From assembly GCF_900215325.1 (NCBI RefSeq), contig NZ_OCMS01000002.1, forward strand, positions 744,001 through 808,000: a stretch of 64,000 nt of DNA, given 5' to 3'. The notes beneath the pieces are model-generated. The model was not told the DNA's origin. It saw only the letters and a program-made list of their open reading frames with translations, and ran no database searches. A program made the translations under genes and the position numbers. Position 1 is the stretch's first letter; each line of letters begins with the position of its first letter. Positions 18,671 through 25,916 of this stretch are shown here, piece by piece. Source of the DNA: Fibrobacter sp. UWB16 (GTDB taxonomy: Bacteria > Fibrobacterota > Fibrobacteria > Fibrobacterales > Fibrobacteraceae).

Positions 18671-19414
18671 ATGTTTAGAAGTTTATCTTTTTGTGCTTTT
18701 CTCGTCTTTGCTCTCTCGTCTGCCTATGCCGAGGCTCCGCGTGTCGTGCCGACAATTCTTGATTCTATTCCGCACGAAAAGTCTCACTTTACGCAGGGGC
18801 TCTCGTTTGATGGCAAGGACTTGATTGAAACCACGGGCCAGTATGGGAAATCGGGGCTGTATCGTCGTACGCTCGACGGAAAAATTCTTGATTCCGCACG
18901 CATTGAAGATCGTTATTTTGGTGAAGGTTCCGTTGTGCTTGGTGACGAGATTTACTACCTCACGTGGAAATCGCACAAGGCTTTTATTTATTCTCGCAAG
19001 CCTTTCAAAAAGAAAGGGGAGTTTCGCATCCCGACCGAAGGCTGGGGACTTACGCTTTGGCGTGACCAGCTTTTGATGAGCAATGGCTCCGATGAACTTT
19101 TGCAAATTGCACCGGGTGGCTTTGCTGTGTCGGGGATTATTAAGGTAACCGACGGTCGTTATTCAATTAAGCTTTTGAATGAACTTGAAGTCGTCGGAAA
19201 TCTTTTGTACGCAAACATCTGGCAAACGGACTTTATTGCTGAAATTGAACTTCCGAGCGGGAAGGTTCTCCGCTACATCGATTTCTCGAAAAAAGCGGGG
19301 GAGATTCGCGAAAAATTCCCTGGCGTAGATGTCTTGAACGGCATTGCCTACGACGGCAAGGATTTTTGGATTACCGGCAAGCTCTGGCCGCAAATCTATA
19401 AAGTCAAGTTTTAG
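18671..19414 (+). CDS. secreted glutaminyl-peptide cyclotransferase (plant-type glutamine cyclase)
   Basis: 247 residues: signal peptide (about 1-20, ending SSAYA) and a beta-propeller-type glutamine cyclotransferase domain. Family motifs are FTQGLSFDG, TTGQYGKSGL, FGEGSV, LTWK, EGWGLT, LLMSNGSDEL, LNELEVV, ANIWQTD, VLNGIAYDGKDFWITGKLWP. The enzyme converts N-terminal glutamine of exported proteins to pyroglutamate, probably in the periplasm. In organisms with type IX secretion this modification is common on exported proteins, but that link is inference here. It has no Shine-Dalgarno sequence. Confidence 0.9.
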   Translation: MFRSLSFCAFLVFALSSAYAEAPRVVPTILDSIPHEKSHFTQGLSFDGKDLIETTGQYGKSGLYRRTLDGKILDSARIEDRYFGEGSVVLGDEIYYLTWKSHKAFIYSRKPFKKKGEFRIPTEGWGLTLWRDQLLMSNGSDELLQIAPGGFAVSGIIKVTDGRYSIKLLNELEVVGNLLYANIWQTDFIAEIELPSGKVLRYIDFSKKAGEIREKFPGVDVLNGIAYDGKDFWITGKLWPQIYKVKF

Positions 19415-19420
19415 ATGAAT

Positions 19421-19542
19421 CTTGTCATTCCCCTAACGGGGCTTGACTTGTTCGCCTCGGATATAGAAACATGCAAGCATGTTTCTGCATCGCTCGGCTC
19501 CGTTGTCATTCCCGGACTCCGTTCCGGGAGGAAATCTCCATC
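19421..19542 (+). repeat. long modular intergenic repeat, copy B1
   Basis: CTTGTCATTCCCC-taac-GGGG followed by a module ending CTCGGCTCC, about 81 bp, one mismatch from 22517-22597. The central hairpin is AGAAACATGC-aa-GCATGTTTCT. It continues into a GTCATTCCCGGA...TTCCGGGAGGAAATCTCC element. Confidence 0.85.
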
Positions 19543-19574
19543 TCGAATCACTTTCCAAGTGCGATCGATTTTTG

Positions 19575-19582
19575 TATATTTG
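19575..19582 (+). promoter_or_regulatory. putative ssrA -7 element
   Basis: TATATTTG. It is nine bases before a degenerate copy of the tmRNA 5' end at 19592, the same spacing as for tRNA-Pro, but 160 bp before the real tmRNA start at 19743. Confidence 0.5.
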
Positions 19583-19591
19583 CGTTGAATC

Positions 19592-19757
19592 GGGGGTACT
19601 CTGGTTTGCTTCGAATAACGCTACTCGCGTTATTCTCACCCTTCGGGCTTTTCGAACGCACGGCGTTCTCAAAGGCTTAAACGCTCCTTAAAGTCGCGTT
19701 TAATCGACGGGTCTCAACCAGAGCACCCCCGGTGCAAGCACCGGGGGTGCTCTGGTT
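19592..19757 (+). repeat. duplicated and inverted tmRNA 5' end with hairpin array
   Basis: 19592-19607 (GGGGGTACTCTGGTTT) is a near copy of the tmRNA start. Then come hairpins at 19613-19635 (GAATAACGC/GCGTTATTC), 19654-19668 (GAACGC/GCGTTC) and 19678-19702 (TAAACGC/GCGTTTA). A perfect 20-bp inverted repeat (19716-19735 with 19738-19757) has the true tmRNA 5' end as its right arm. Confidence 0.85.
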
Positions 19758-20100
19758 TCGACAGGGTTACCGAAGTGTTAGTTGCAAGTCGAGGTCTCAG
19801 ACGAGGGCAACTCGTTAAAAAGTCTGAAAAAAAATAAGTGCTGACGAAAACTACGCACTCGCTGCCTAATTAACGGCAACGCCGGGCCTCATTCCGCTCC
19901 CATCGGGGTGTACGTCCGGACGCAATATGGGATAGGGAAGTGTCATGCCTGGGGGCATCTCCCGAGATTTACTAGGCTGGTCAAACTCCGCGCCGACCTT
20001 CTTGGGCGTGGATAAGACGAGATCTTAAATACGAAGGGAACACTTGTAGGAACGTACATGGACGTGATTTTGGACAGGGGTTCGACTCCCCTCACCTCCA
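19743..20100 (+). ncRNA. ssrA: transfer-messenger RNA
   Basis: 358 nt. The 5' GGGGGTG pairs with 3' CACCTCC (one G-U), with A as discriminator, and the T-arm AGGGG-TTCGACT-CCCCT gives the tRNA-Ala-like domain. The early TCTGGTTTCGACAGGG is typical of tmRNA. The tag reading frame at 19840-19869 encodes ADENYALAA and a stop. It rescues stalled ribosomes and tags nascent proteins for proteolysis. The 3' CCA is not encoded. The promoter appears to lie upstream of a 151-bp duplication, so the 5' end is probably made by RNase P. Confidence 0.97.
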
Positions 20101-20102
20101 GA

Positions 20103-20137
20103 AAAGAAAAGGGCTCTCCATGAGAGCCCTTTTCTTT
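20103..20137 (+). terminator. terminator of ssrA
   Basis: GGGCTCTC-cat-GAGAGCCC stem extended by AAAA/TTTT, then TCTTTTCT. Confidence 0.92.
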
Positions 20138-20151
20138 TCTGTTTTATAAGA

Positions 20152-20241
20152 ACCGCTCGGCTCTTGTGCAATTGGAAAAATCCATCTTCGCCTCGCTTTC
20201 GCGAACACGACCCGTTAATACGGGTCGCTTATCGCTCACAG
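20152..20241 (+). repeat. modular intergenic repeat (CCGCTCGGCTC type)
   Basis: ACCGCTCGGCTCTTGTGC, a small hairpin (ATTGGA-aaaa-TCCAT), CTTCGCCTCGCT, then CGACCCGT-taat-ACGGGTCG and GCTCAC. The same order with different stems occurs at 35223-35316. Confidence 0.75.
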
Positions 20242-20289
20242 AAGTAAATTTCAAAAAATCTTTCTAAATTAAATTCAAAAGGAGGTTGT

Positions 20290-20703
20290 ATGGATTGCAG
20301 AATCTTAGTTCGCTTTATTGGAGTTCAAGAGGATCTTGATGCTTTGTGGTCCGAATTCATGGAGCATTTCCCAGAGGCCGAACTGCCGAGTGTCGATTCC
20401 GGAGAATGGTATTCTGTCGAAGACTACATGACTGATGAATACGAATGCCGTTTCGAAGAACTCCCTGAGTCCGAACTGTATGCGGTCGATGGAACCTTCC
20501 TTGTCGAAAACGAACCTCCTGAGGATGTCCTGACTGAAATCCTGGAACGCTTCGAGCGCGTGTATGCCGTGTTCAAGTGGTCTACGATGGATGTTGGCGT
20601 GGGCTGCGGAACGAGCGAAGGTTGGGGTGAATTCAATGCAGACCGCGCCGATGACGGTTCTGACGAAGCAAATGAAATCTCCGAAGCCGTGCTAGGTTTC
20701 TAA
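20290..20703 (+). CDS. small acidic hypothetical protein
   Basis: 137 residues, strongly acidic (many Asp and Glu), no signal peptide or membrane segment. It starts MDCRILVRFIG and ends with an Asp/Glu-rich tail. An excellent AAAGGAGGT precedes the start by 5 nt, and codon use is like that of neighbouring genes, so it is a real gene. No family was recognised. It stands alone between the tmRNA and GH8 genes. Confidence 0.75.
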   Translation: MDCRILVRFIGVQEDLDALWSEFMEHFPEAELPSVDSGEWYSVEDYMTDEYECRFEELPESELYAVDGTFLVENEPPEDVLTEILERFERVYAVFKWSTMDVGVGCGTSEGWGEFNADRADDGSDEANEISEAVLGF

Positions 20704-20778
20704 ATATTTTTCGAATTGCTTTGTTTTTAAGCTCTTTTCTTGTCTAAAATTTTTCTTGCAATTTCAACATAAAACTTC

Positions 20779-20786
20779 TAAATTTG
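20779..20786 (+). promoter_or_regulatory. -7 element of the GH8 gene
   Basis: TAAATTTG, with CTTG 20 bp upstream (20755-20758), resembling a TTTG-N20-TAnnTTTG promoter. The start codon is 32 nt downstream. Confidence 0.45.
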
Positions 20787-20817
20787 GTTTGGGTTGGATT
20801 AGGTGTGTGGAGGTTTT

Positions 20818-22398
20818 ATGTTATTTTCTCGTATTTTGCCGCTTTGCATTGCAACGGCTTTCACCACGTCACTTGCTGTTTTGGACTTGCCGAACGCACA
20901 GCCTAAAGTCGATGCCGCCTATTGGAACAAGGCTCTTGATAGTACGTGGCAGGGCTTAGTTCGTCGAAATATCCAGCCGTATAGTGCTGGTGCTGGATTG
21001 ATTCACCGTCCAAAGAGCGAAACCCCGGGCGATGCCGTGAGTGAAGGCGTTGGCTATGGAATGCTTGTCTCGCTTTATGCCAATGATCAGGCTTCGTTCA
21101 ATAAAATGTGGGAACAAGCAAATACATTGATGTGGAGCAGCTGCTATTACAACTGGCAGATGGGCCCCGATGGAAAAATTACGGGCTTGGGTGCTGCTTC
21201 TGATGCCGAGGAAGATGTCGCTTTGGCTTTGATTTTTGCCGACAAGCTTGTGTCTGCGGGTAAGTGGCAGCCGTACACTTCGGCAAAGCTTGGTTCCGAT
21301 TATAAGGCGCATGCGCAGAAAATTCTCGATTGCATGTGGAGCTCCAAGCAAATTACAAGTAATGGAATTTTGGCTCCGGGTGCAGGCTGGGGTGGTTATG
21401 AATTTGTCAATCCGGGGTATTTCTCTCCGGCTTGGTACAAGGTCTTTGCTAAGTTCGATTCCAATGGTGATCGTTGGAATACTGTGGTTGACAAGTCCTA
21501 CGAAATCATTGCTCTAAGCCCGGGTTACAGCATGGGCATGGTACCGGACTGGATGACTCCAGAAGGCGGCTGGGTTGGTTCTGCCGGTCTTGGCTATAAT
21601 GCTTATTTTGAAAGCCGCGCCTTTTTCAAGGATGCAATCCGCATTTTGTGGCGTGTCGCTATTGACGCTATCTGGTTTGACGAACAACGCGCAAAGACGT
21701 TCCTCAAGAATGCTTTGACGTTTATCAATTCGAAGGGTGGCGCTAAGGCTGCGAACTTCTACCAGATTGAAAATGCTGGCGAACTGTTGCCTGCTGAAGA
21801 TAAATGGTATGATTTCAACAATTCCAAGGATTCTACGACATGGCGTTACCGCAGTGAACACAGCCATTTGACGATTGGCATGTGGGCAACGGTTGCTATG
21901 GCTGTGGGCGAGAAGGCTGACCGAATTGCTTTCAGTGAAGAAATGGGCAAGTTCTATGAAGGTGGCGATTACTTTGGACTTGCAAAGAACGAAACGGACG
22001 CGCTCGAAGATACGCTCCATAACGAGATGTATTTTGACCAGTTCCTTGCCTGGTTCGGCACTTCCATGATGAGCGGTGCTTTTGTGAACGTTGTCGATGC
22101 CATTGACAATCCGAAGGCGGCAACAGTTGGGGATTCTTCTTCGCTTACGCCTTCGTTAAAGCTTGCGGAAAGACGTCTTGCCGGTATTGCCGGCATGAAG
22201 ATTAGCCATTTAGATGGCGCTGTGATGATGTCTGTTTCTGAACAGGCTCAATGGAAAATCTTTGACTTGAACGACCACGTTGTGGCGACTGCTTCTGGTA
22301 AAGATTTCCTTTGGAAGACGCGTGGTCAAAGCGGAATCTATATTGTGAAGGCCGTTGGCCGTAAACAAAGTTATTCTCGCAAGATTACAGTTCGCTAA
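20818..22398 (+). CDS. secreted glycoside hydrolase family 8 (endoglucanase/xylanase type)
   Basis: 526 residues. Signal peptide (about 1-22), GH8 catalytic domain (about 30-400), and an end of about 75 residues (IKVSH-like strands, then GIYIVKAVGRKQSYSRKITVR-like) that resembles type IX secretion type-A sorting domains. AVSEGVGYGM carries the conserved general-acid glutamate of GH8, and SDAEEDVALAL the conserved Asp region. GH8 enzymes invert beta-1,4 glucan, xylan or chitosan bonds; the substrate cannot be fixed from sequence. GGAGG lies 4 nt before the ATG at 20818, which was preferred to an upstream in-frame ATG at 20803. Fits a fibre-degrading organism. Confidence 0.88.
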   Translation: MLFSRILPLCIATAFTTSLAVLDLPNAQPKVDAAYWNKALDSTWQGLVRRNIQPYSAGAGLIHRPKSETPGDAVSEGVGYGMLVSLYANDQASFNKMWEQANTLMWSSCYYNWQMGPDGKITGLGAASDAEEDVALALIFADKLVSAGKWQPYTSAKLGSDYKAHAQKILDCMWSSKQITSNGILAPGAGWGGYEFVNPGYFSPAWYKVFAKFDSNGDRWNTVVDKSYEIIALSPGYSMGMVPDWMTPEGGWVGSAGLGYNAYFESRAFFKDAIRILWRVAIDAIWFDEQRAKTFLKNALTFINSKGGAKAANFYQIENAGELLPAEDKWYDFNNSKDSTTWRYRSEHSHLTIGMWATVAMAVGEKADRIAFSEEMGKFYEGGDYFGLAKNETDALEDTLHNEMYFDQFLAWFGTSMMSGAFVNVVDAIDNPKAATVGDSSSLTPSLKLAERRLAGIAGMKISHLDGAVMMSVSEQAQWKIFDLNDHVVATASGKDFLWKTRGQSGIYIVKAVGRKQSYSRKITVR

Positions 22399-22431
22399 AG
22401 GTGATGCCCCATCAAGTGGGGCATGACACGT

Positions 22432-22629
22432 TTGACTTTGTCATTCCACTTCGTGGCTTGACTGCTGTGGCTCGGCAATAAGAATGAGTATACTCATTCT
22501 TGCTGCGCTCGCCTTGCTTGTCATTCCCCTAACGGGGCTTGACTTGTTCGCCTCGGATATAGAAACATGCAAGCATGTTTCTGCATCACTCGGCTCCTTT
22601 GTCATTCCCGCCTCCGAGCGGGAATCTCC
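22432..22629 (+). repeat. two tandem modular intergenic repeats, including copy B2
   Basis: 22433-22515: GTCATTCCAC-ttc-GTGG CTTGACT ... CTCGG then the hairpin AAGAATGAGTA/TACTCATTCTT and GCTCGCC. 22517-22597: near-identical to copy B1 at 19421, but hairpin arms differ from the first module. A GTCATTCCCGC-ctccga-GCGGGAATCTCC element follows (22601-22628). Confidence 0.85.
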
Positions 22630-22637
22630 TTTCTATT

Positions 22638-23729
22638 CTACGCAGATATTTTTTCTAGCAATGTATCGCAGATTTCTGCGAGCATTCTCTCGTGCGTACA
22701 CACTTCGGGCGACACTCCTTCTATTGTCCCCGTCGTGTAGTAGCTCGTGCAGGCGCATTCATGTGCACAGCAGCGGTAGCGAATATCGCACCCCTCGCAT
22801 TCCTTTTTGTCGTTGTCCAAAAATTCTCGAATCTTGTCGCAAGCCGTCTCGTCAAAGCCGGTGAAAACGTTCCCCTGCACATAGTGGGTGTTTGGGTTTG
22901 AGGTGATGAACCGTGTGCAAGGGAACATATTTCCATTCGTGGCGACACCAATGGCTCCATTATATACATGGCACGAATAAAGCCTGTATCGTGAATTGAT
23001 AAGCGTTATTTTTATTTTGTCGTGAATTGTGCCGAGGAAGAACTTGTCGCCTTTTTCGCGACATGCCCTCCAATATTCTGCCATTTTCTGGTATTGCAAG
23101 GCGAGCTTGTCAAAATCTTCGCCTGTCCATTTGCCGTCAAAATCGACACTTGTGGTGAGACTTTGGAATCCCTGTTCGTGCAGCCATTTGACGCTCTCGA
23201 AAAGCGTGCTAACATGTGCACGCGTGACTGTGCTCAATGCTACAGCGCCGAGTTTCACGAATTGTGGAATGTGCTTTTCGATGGCCTTGAAACTACCCGT
23301 ATTGCTGACTGTGCGGCGGGCGATATCGTGATGGTATTCTGGCCCGTCGAGCGAAAGGTAAATGCGGAACTTTTCGCGCTCGCAAAAGTCAAAGAACTCG
23401 TCGTCAAAAAGCGTGCCGTTGGTGTTGACGGCAAATTGCAACCTAAAATTTTTAGAAATTTTGCCATTGTCCATCGCGTTATCGACAACCGCCTTTGCGA
23501 ATTCGACACCTTTATAAATTGCGTCTCTTTGCAAAAGCGGCTCCCCCCCAAAGAACGTGATGTTTAAGTACGACTGCCTAAAGAAAATCGTGCGGTCGAG
23601 CGCAATTTTAATCGCCTGCTCGAGAGTCGCATCGTCCATGACCGTTTTGCGGTCCGCTTGCGATTCCTTGTAATAGCAGTAGGTACAACGTAAATTACAT
23701 TGCTCTGTAAGGCAAAGAACTAAGTTCAT
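22638..23729 (-). CDS. radical SAM/SPASM peptide-maturase-like protein
   Basis: 363 residues. CNLRCTYC (C11, C15, C18) binds the radical SAM 4Fe-4S cluster, FFGGEP is the SAM-binding GGE motif, and LSLDGP fits a later strand. The C-terminal third has a SPASM pattern: C-x12-G-x4-C (CHVYNG...MFPC), then CEGC...RCC..EC.C and a last Cys, for two auxiliary clusters. Such enzymes modify peptides or proteins (sulfatase maturation, thioether or C-C crosslinks). The start overlaps the stop of the upstream lipoprotein gene (ATGA), so they are translationally coupled. No sulfatase is nearby. The two upstream lipoproteins are the obvious substrate candidates, by inference. Confidence 0.85.
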   Translation of the reverse strand: MNLVLCLTEQCNLRCTYCYYKESQADRKTVMDDATLEQAIKIALDRTIFFRQSYLNITFFGGEPLLQRDAIYKGVEFAKAVVDNAMDNGKISKNFRLQFAVNTNGTLFDDEFFDFCEREKFRIYLSLDGPEYHHDIARRTVSNTGSFKAIEKHIPQFVKLGAVALSTVTRAHVSTLFESVKWLHEQGFQSLTTSVDFDGKWTGEDFDKLALQYQKMAEYWRACREKGDKFFLGTIHDKIKITLINSRYRLYSCHVYNGAIGVATNGNMFPCTRFITSNPNTHYVQGNVFTGFDETACDKIREFLDNDKKECEGCDIRYRCCAHECACTSYYTTGTIEGVSPEVCTHERMLAEICDTLLEKISA

Positions 23730-24385
23730 GCTTGAATGTCATCTTGTTCGAACGTGGTCACCATGCTGACCATCTGGCATCTCGGGTCTTTAGGGTCGTC
23801 GCACATGTAAATTTGCGGGCAGAGCGGGTCGTTGTGTTGGCAACGCCAATCATCAATACATTTTTGATCGTCTGGAGCGCAATCACCGTAGGGAGTCTGT
23901 TCCGAAGAACTGCTAGATTCGTTTGCGGACGATGTCGGCGTGGTGTCGGAAGAACTGCTGCTTACATCCAGATCTTCTTCGTACGGCGGGAGAATGCCCG
24001 CTTCTATAATTGGCTCGTAAGACGAACTGCTAGGTTTTTCGACGGACGATGACGAATAAGTGTGAGGGATGCCTGCTGAGATTATTGAAGAACTGCTTTT
24101 GGGCAGTTTTGCAGAAGAAAGCGCTTCAATGGCTTCGCTGCTGAGGTGTTCGCCGCTTGAAGAAATGTCGGTATAGCTGGAACTGCTGAATTGTTCTCCG
24201 CATGCAGTTTCACCGCATGTCGGTTCAGGCTCTTGTTTTTTGTTGTCGTCGCCTGTTGCAGACATGCTGTCATCGCAGGCTGTTGTGCCGATGGATGCTG
24301 CAATTCCGAGTGCGGCCGCGACTGCACTTTTGGTAAATTTGCTCAATTTTGAGCTTTTGACGACTTTTTTCTTCTCAATTTTCAT
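23726..24385 (-). CDS. Ser-rich lipoprotein, candidate substrate 1 of the radical SAM protein
   Basis: 219 residues from ATG 24385 (AGGGGA at 5-6 nt). The N-terminus MKIEKKKVV...KLSKFTK is Lys-rich and is followed by a hydrophobic stretch and lipobox TTAC. Multiple poly-Ser tracts follow, with the block EHLSSEAIEALSS. Toward the end is a Cys/Asp-rich segment (CAPDDQKC, CQHNDPLC, CDDPKDPRC), then QMVSMVTTFEQDD. The N-terminal region, SSEAIEALSS block and terminal SMVTTFE-type motif are shared with the next upstream gene, so the two are paralogs. It overlaps the maturase gene by four bases. Function unknown; probably displayed on the cell surface. Confidence 0.8.
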   Translation of the reverse strand: MKIEKKKVVKSSKLSKFTKSAVAAALGIAASIGTTACDDSMSATGDDNKKQEPEPTCGETACGEQFSSSSYTDISSSGEHLSSEAIEALSSAKLPKSSSSIISAGIPHTYSSSSVEKPSSSSYEPIIEAGILPPYEEDLDVSSSSSDTTPTSSANESSSSSEQTPYGDCAPDDQKCIDDWRCQHNDPLCPQIYMCDDPKDPRCQMVSMVTTFEQDDIQA

Positions 24386-24409
24386 GTTTTCCCCTAACAC
24401 TTGCAGATC

Positions 24410-24985
24410 TTATACATTGTCAAGCATTTCGTATGTGGACACCATGCTGGCAATCATGCCTCGATCGTCGTCATGGCACATGATGACATGAATTCCTGTG
24501 GAATCTACAGTTTCGCACATTCTAGGATATGGAGGGACTACAGTATCACTTGAAGAACTGCGGGATTCTTCTTTGATGCTCGACGAGCTGCGAACATGTT
24601 CTACAAATGTGCTGCTGGAGCTTTCAGATGAACTGCTTACAACTTCTTCCGAAGAACTGCTGGGCGTTTCTGAAGAAGAACTGGCGAGATTTTCTGAAGA
24701 ACTGCTCGGCGATTGTACAGATGAAGAAGAAAGCGCTTCGATGGCTTCGCTGCTGAGGCGTTCGTGGCTTAGCGGAATATCTGCTACAGAGGAGCTGGAC
24801 GTGTTTTCTGGACTTTTTGGGGTGTTGTTGTCTGGTTCGATTGGGCCTGCAACTGGACTGCTTTCGGCATCGTCTAAACAACCGCTCATCAAAATGGCGG
24901 ACATGCCAAGCAACGAGGCTACCCCTGCCTTAGTGGCTTTGGATAAACGTGAATTTCCGATAACTTTCTTCTTCTCGATTTTCAT
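24410..24985 (-). CDS. Ser-rich lipoprotein, candidate substrate 2 of the radical SAM protein
   Basis: 191 residues from ATG 24985, preceded by AAGGAGAT. MKIEKKKVI...RLSKATK, a hydrophobic stretch and lipobox MSGC match its neighbour, as do ERLSSEAIEALSS and the ending MIASMVSTYEMLDNV. The middle is dominated by SSSS runs separated by short acidic pieces. It has two Cys (CETVDSTG, MCHDD) near the end instead of the richer Cys segment of paralog 1. It is the first gene of the three-gene unit, 24 nt before the second. TATATT at about 25018-25023 on the same strand may be the promoter. Confidence 0.8.
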   Translation of the reverse strand: MKIEKKKVIGNSRLSKATKAGVASLLGMSAILMSGCLDDAESSPVAGPIEPDNNTPKSPENTSSSSVADIPLSHERLSSEAIEALSSSSVQSPSSSSENLASSSSETPSSSSEEVVSSSSESSSSTFVEHVRSSSSIKEESRSSSSDTVVPPYPRMCETVDSTGIHVIMCHDDDRGMIASMVSTYEMLDNV

Positions 24986-25163
24986 AAAAATCTCCTTCAA
25001 CCATAACACTCTATCTTAATATAGTTTGTTTTGGAATATAAAATGCAATTTTGGGCTGTTTTTATGAATAGCGTTGAACGATTTTGTTGCATCCGTTGCA
25101 TATAGAGGGGGCAAAAGAAAAAACGCCCGGTTTCCCGAGCGTCTTTATCGTAATTGTCAATTC

Positions 25164-25272
25164 GTCATCCTGACACCGAAGGTGGAAGACAACTCAGAAG
25201 GCGAGTGTTGCGACCATGCTTGCATGGGCATAACCGAGCCAAAGAGTTGGGGCGTAGCCCCATCTAGTTAAG
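25164..25272 (+). repeat. long modular intergenic repeat, copy of the 4980 element
   Basis: 25184-25272 is identical over 89 bp to 5002-5090. The 5' part differs: CACC-gaa-GGTG here, GACC-gta-GG there. Confidence 0.9.
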
Positions 25273-25288
25273 TTTTATTACAAGATAT

Positions 25289-25396
25289 AACTGGATTGAC
25301 GCTTCGCGTCCGAGGCTTCGGCTCAGAAATAGGTTTGCGAGCAACCTGCTTCATTCGCCTCGCTCTCGTTTCTTCGGGCTTCGCCCTCAGAATGAC
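25289..25396 (-). repeat. modular intergenic repeat, inverted, with three internal hairpins
   Basis: Bounded by AACTGGAT and GAATGAC, the reverse complements of the family ends ATCCAGTT and GTCATTC. Inside are GACGC-ttc-GCGTC, AGGTTTGCGAGCAACCT and GGGC-ttc-GCCC, with GGCTTCGGCTC and TCGCCTCGCTCTCG between them. It fills the gap before the ilvN stop together with the 25164 copy; no gene lies in 24986-25406. Confidence 0.8.
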
Positions 25397-25406
25397 GTGT
25401 TAAGTG

Positions 25407-25901
25407 TTACGTCTTGTCTTCACCGCGGAGCATGATGACCTTGCCCGTGCGGATGTATTCCACGATTTCGAACTTCTGCAACAAGCTCTTGAGGGTATCG
25501 ACCTTCGTGCTGTTGCCCGTAATCTGGATAATCATGGAAGTCATCGTCATATCCACCGTGTTGGCGTGGAAATGGTCGCAAAGCTGCAAGATTTCGGTAC
25601 GCTGTTCTGCAGTGCAACGAACCTTGATGAGGGCGAGTTCCTTTTCCACAGCGTCCGTACCGGTATGGTCCTTGGCCTGAACCACGTCCACGAGCTTTTC
25701 GAGCTGCTTGATGATCTGCATCAAGATTTCGGGATTGCCGTGAGCGATGATGTTCATGCGGCTGAAGTTCGGGTCGAGCGTGGGGGAGACGACGAGAGAA
25801 TCGATGTTGTAGCCACGGCGGGAGAACACGAGTGCAATACGCACGAGCACGCCCGGGCGGTTTGCCACTAACAAGCTAATAGAATGTGCAATATCTTTCA
25901 T
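25407..25901 (-). CDS. ilvN: acetolactate synthase small (regulatory) subunit
   Basis: 164 residues. The N-terminal ACT domain (about 4-78) has SLLVANRPGVLVRIALVFSRRGYNIDSL, typical of IlvH/IlvN, and the C-terminal half completes the regulatory subunit. It binds branched-chain amino acids and controls the catalytic subunit. The start follows ilvB by 15 nt with AGGAGAAT as ribosome binding site, so the two are co-transcribed. Confidence 0.95.
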   Translation of the reverse strand: MKDIAHSISLLVANRPGVLVRIALVFSRRGYNIDSLVVSPTLDPNFSRMNIIAHGNPEILMQIIKQLEKLVDVVQAKDHTGTDAVEKELALIKVRCTAEQRTEILQLCDHFHANTVDMTMTSMIIQITGNSTKVDTLKSLLQKFEIVEYIRTGKVIMLRGEDKT

Positions 25902-25916
25902 TTTCTAATTCTCCTA

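Noticed and set aside
19592-19757. CRISPR or phage attachment site
   Set aside because: The hairpins are not regular spacers or repeats, and there is no integrase; tmRNA-end duplication explains them better.
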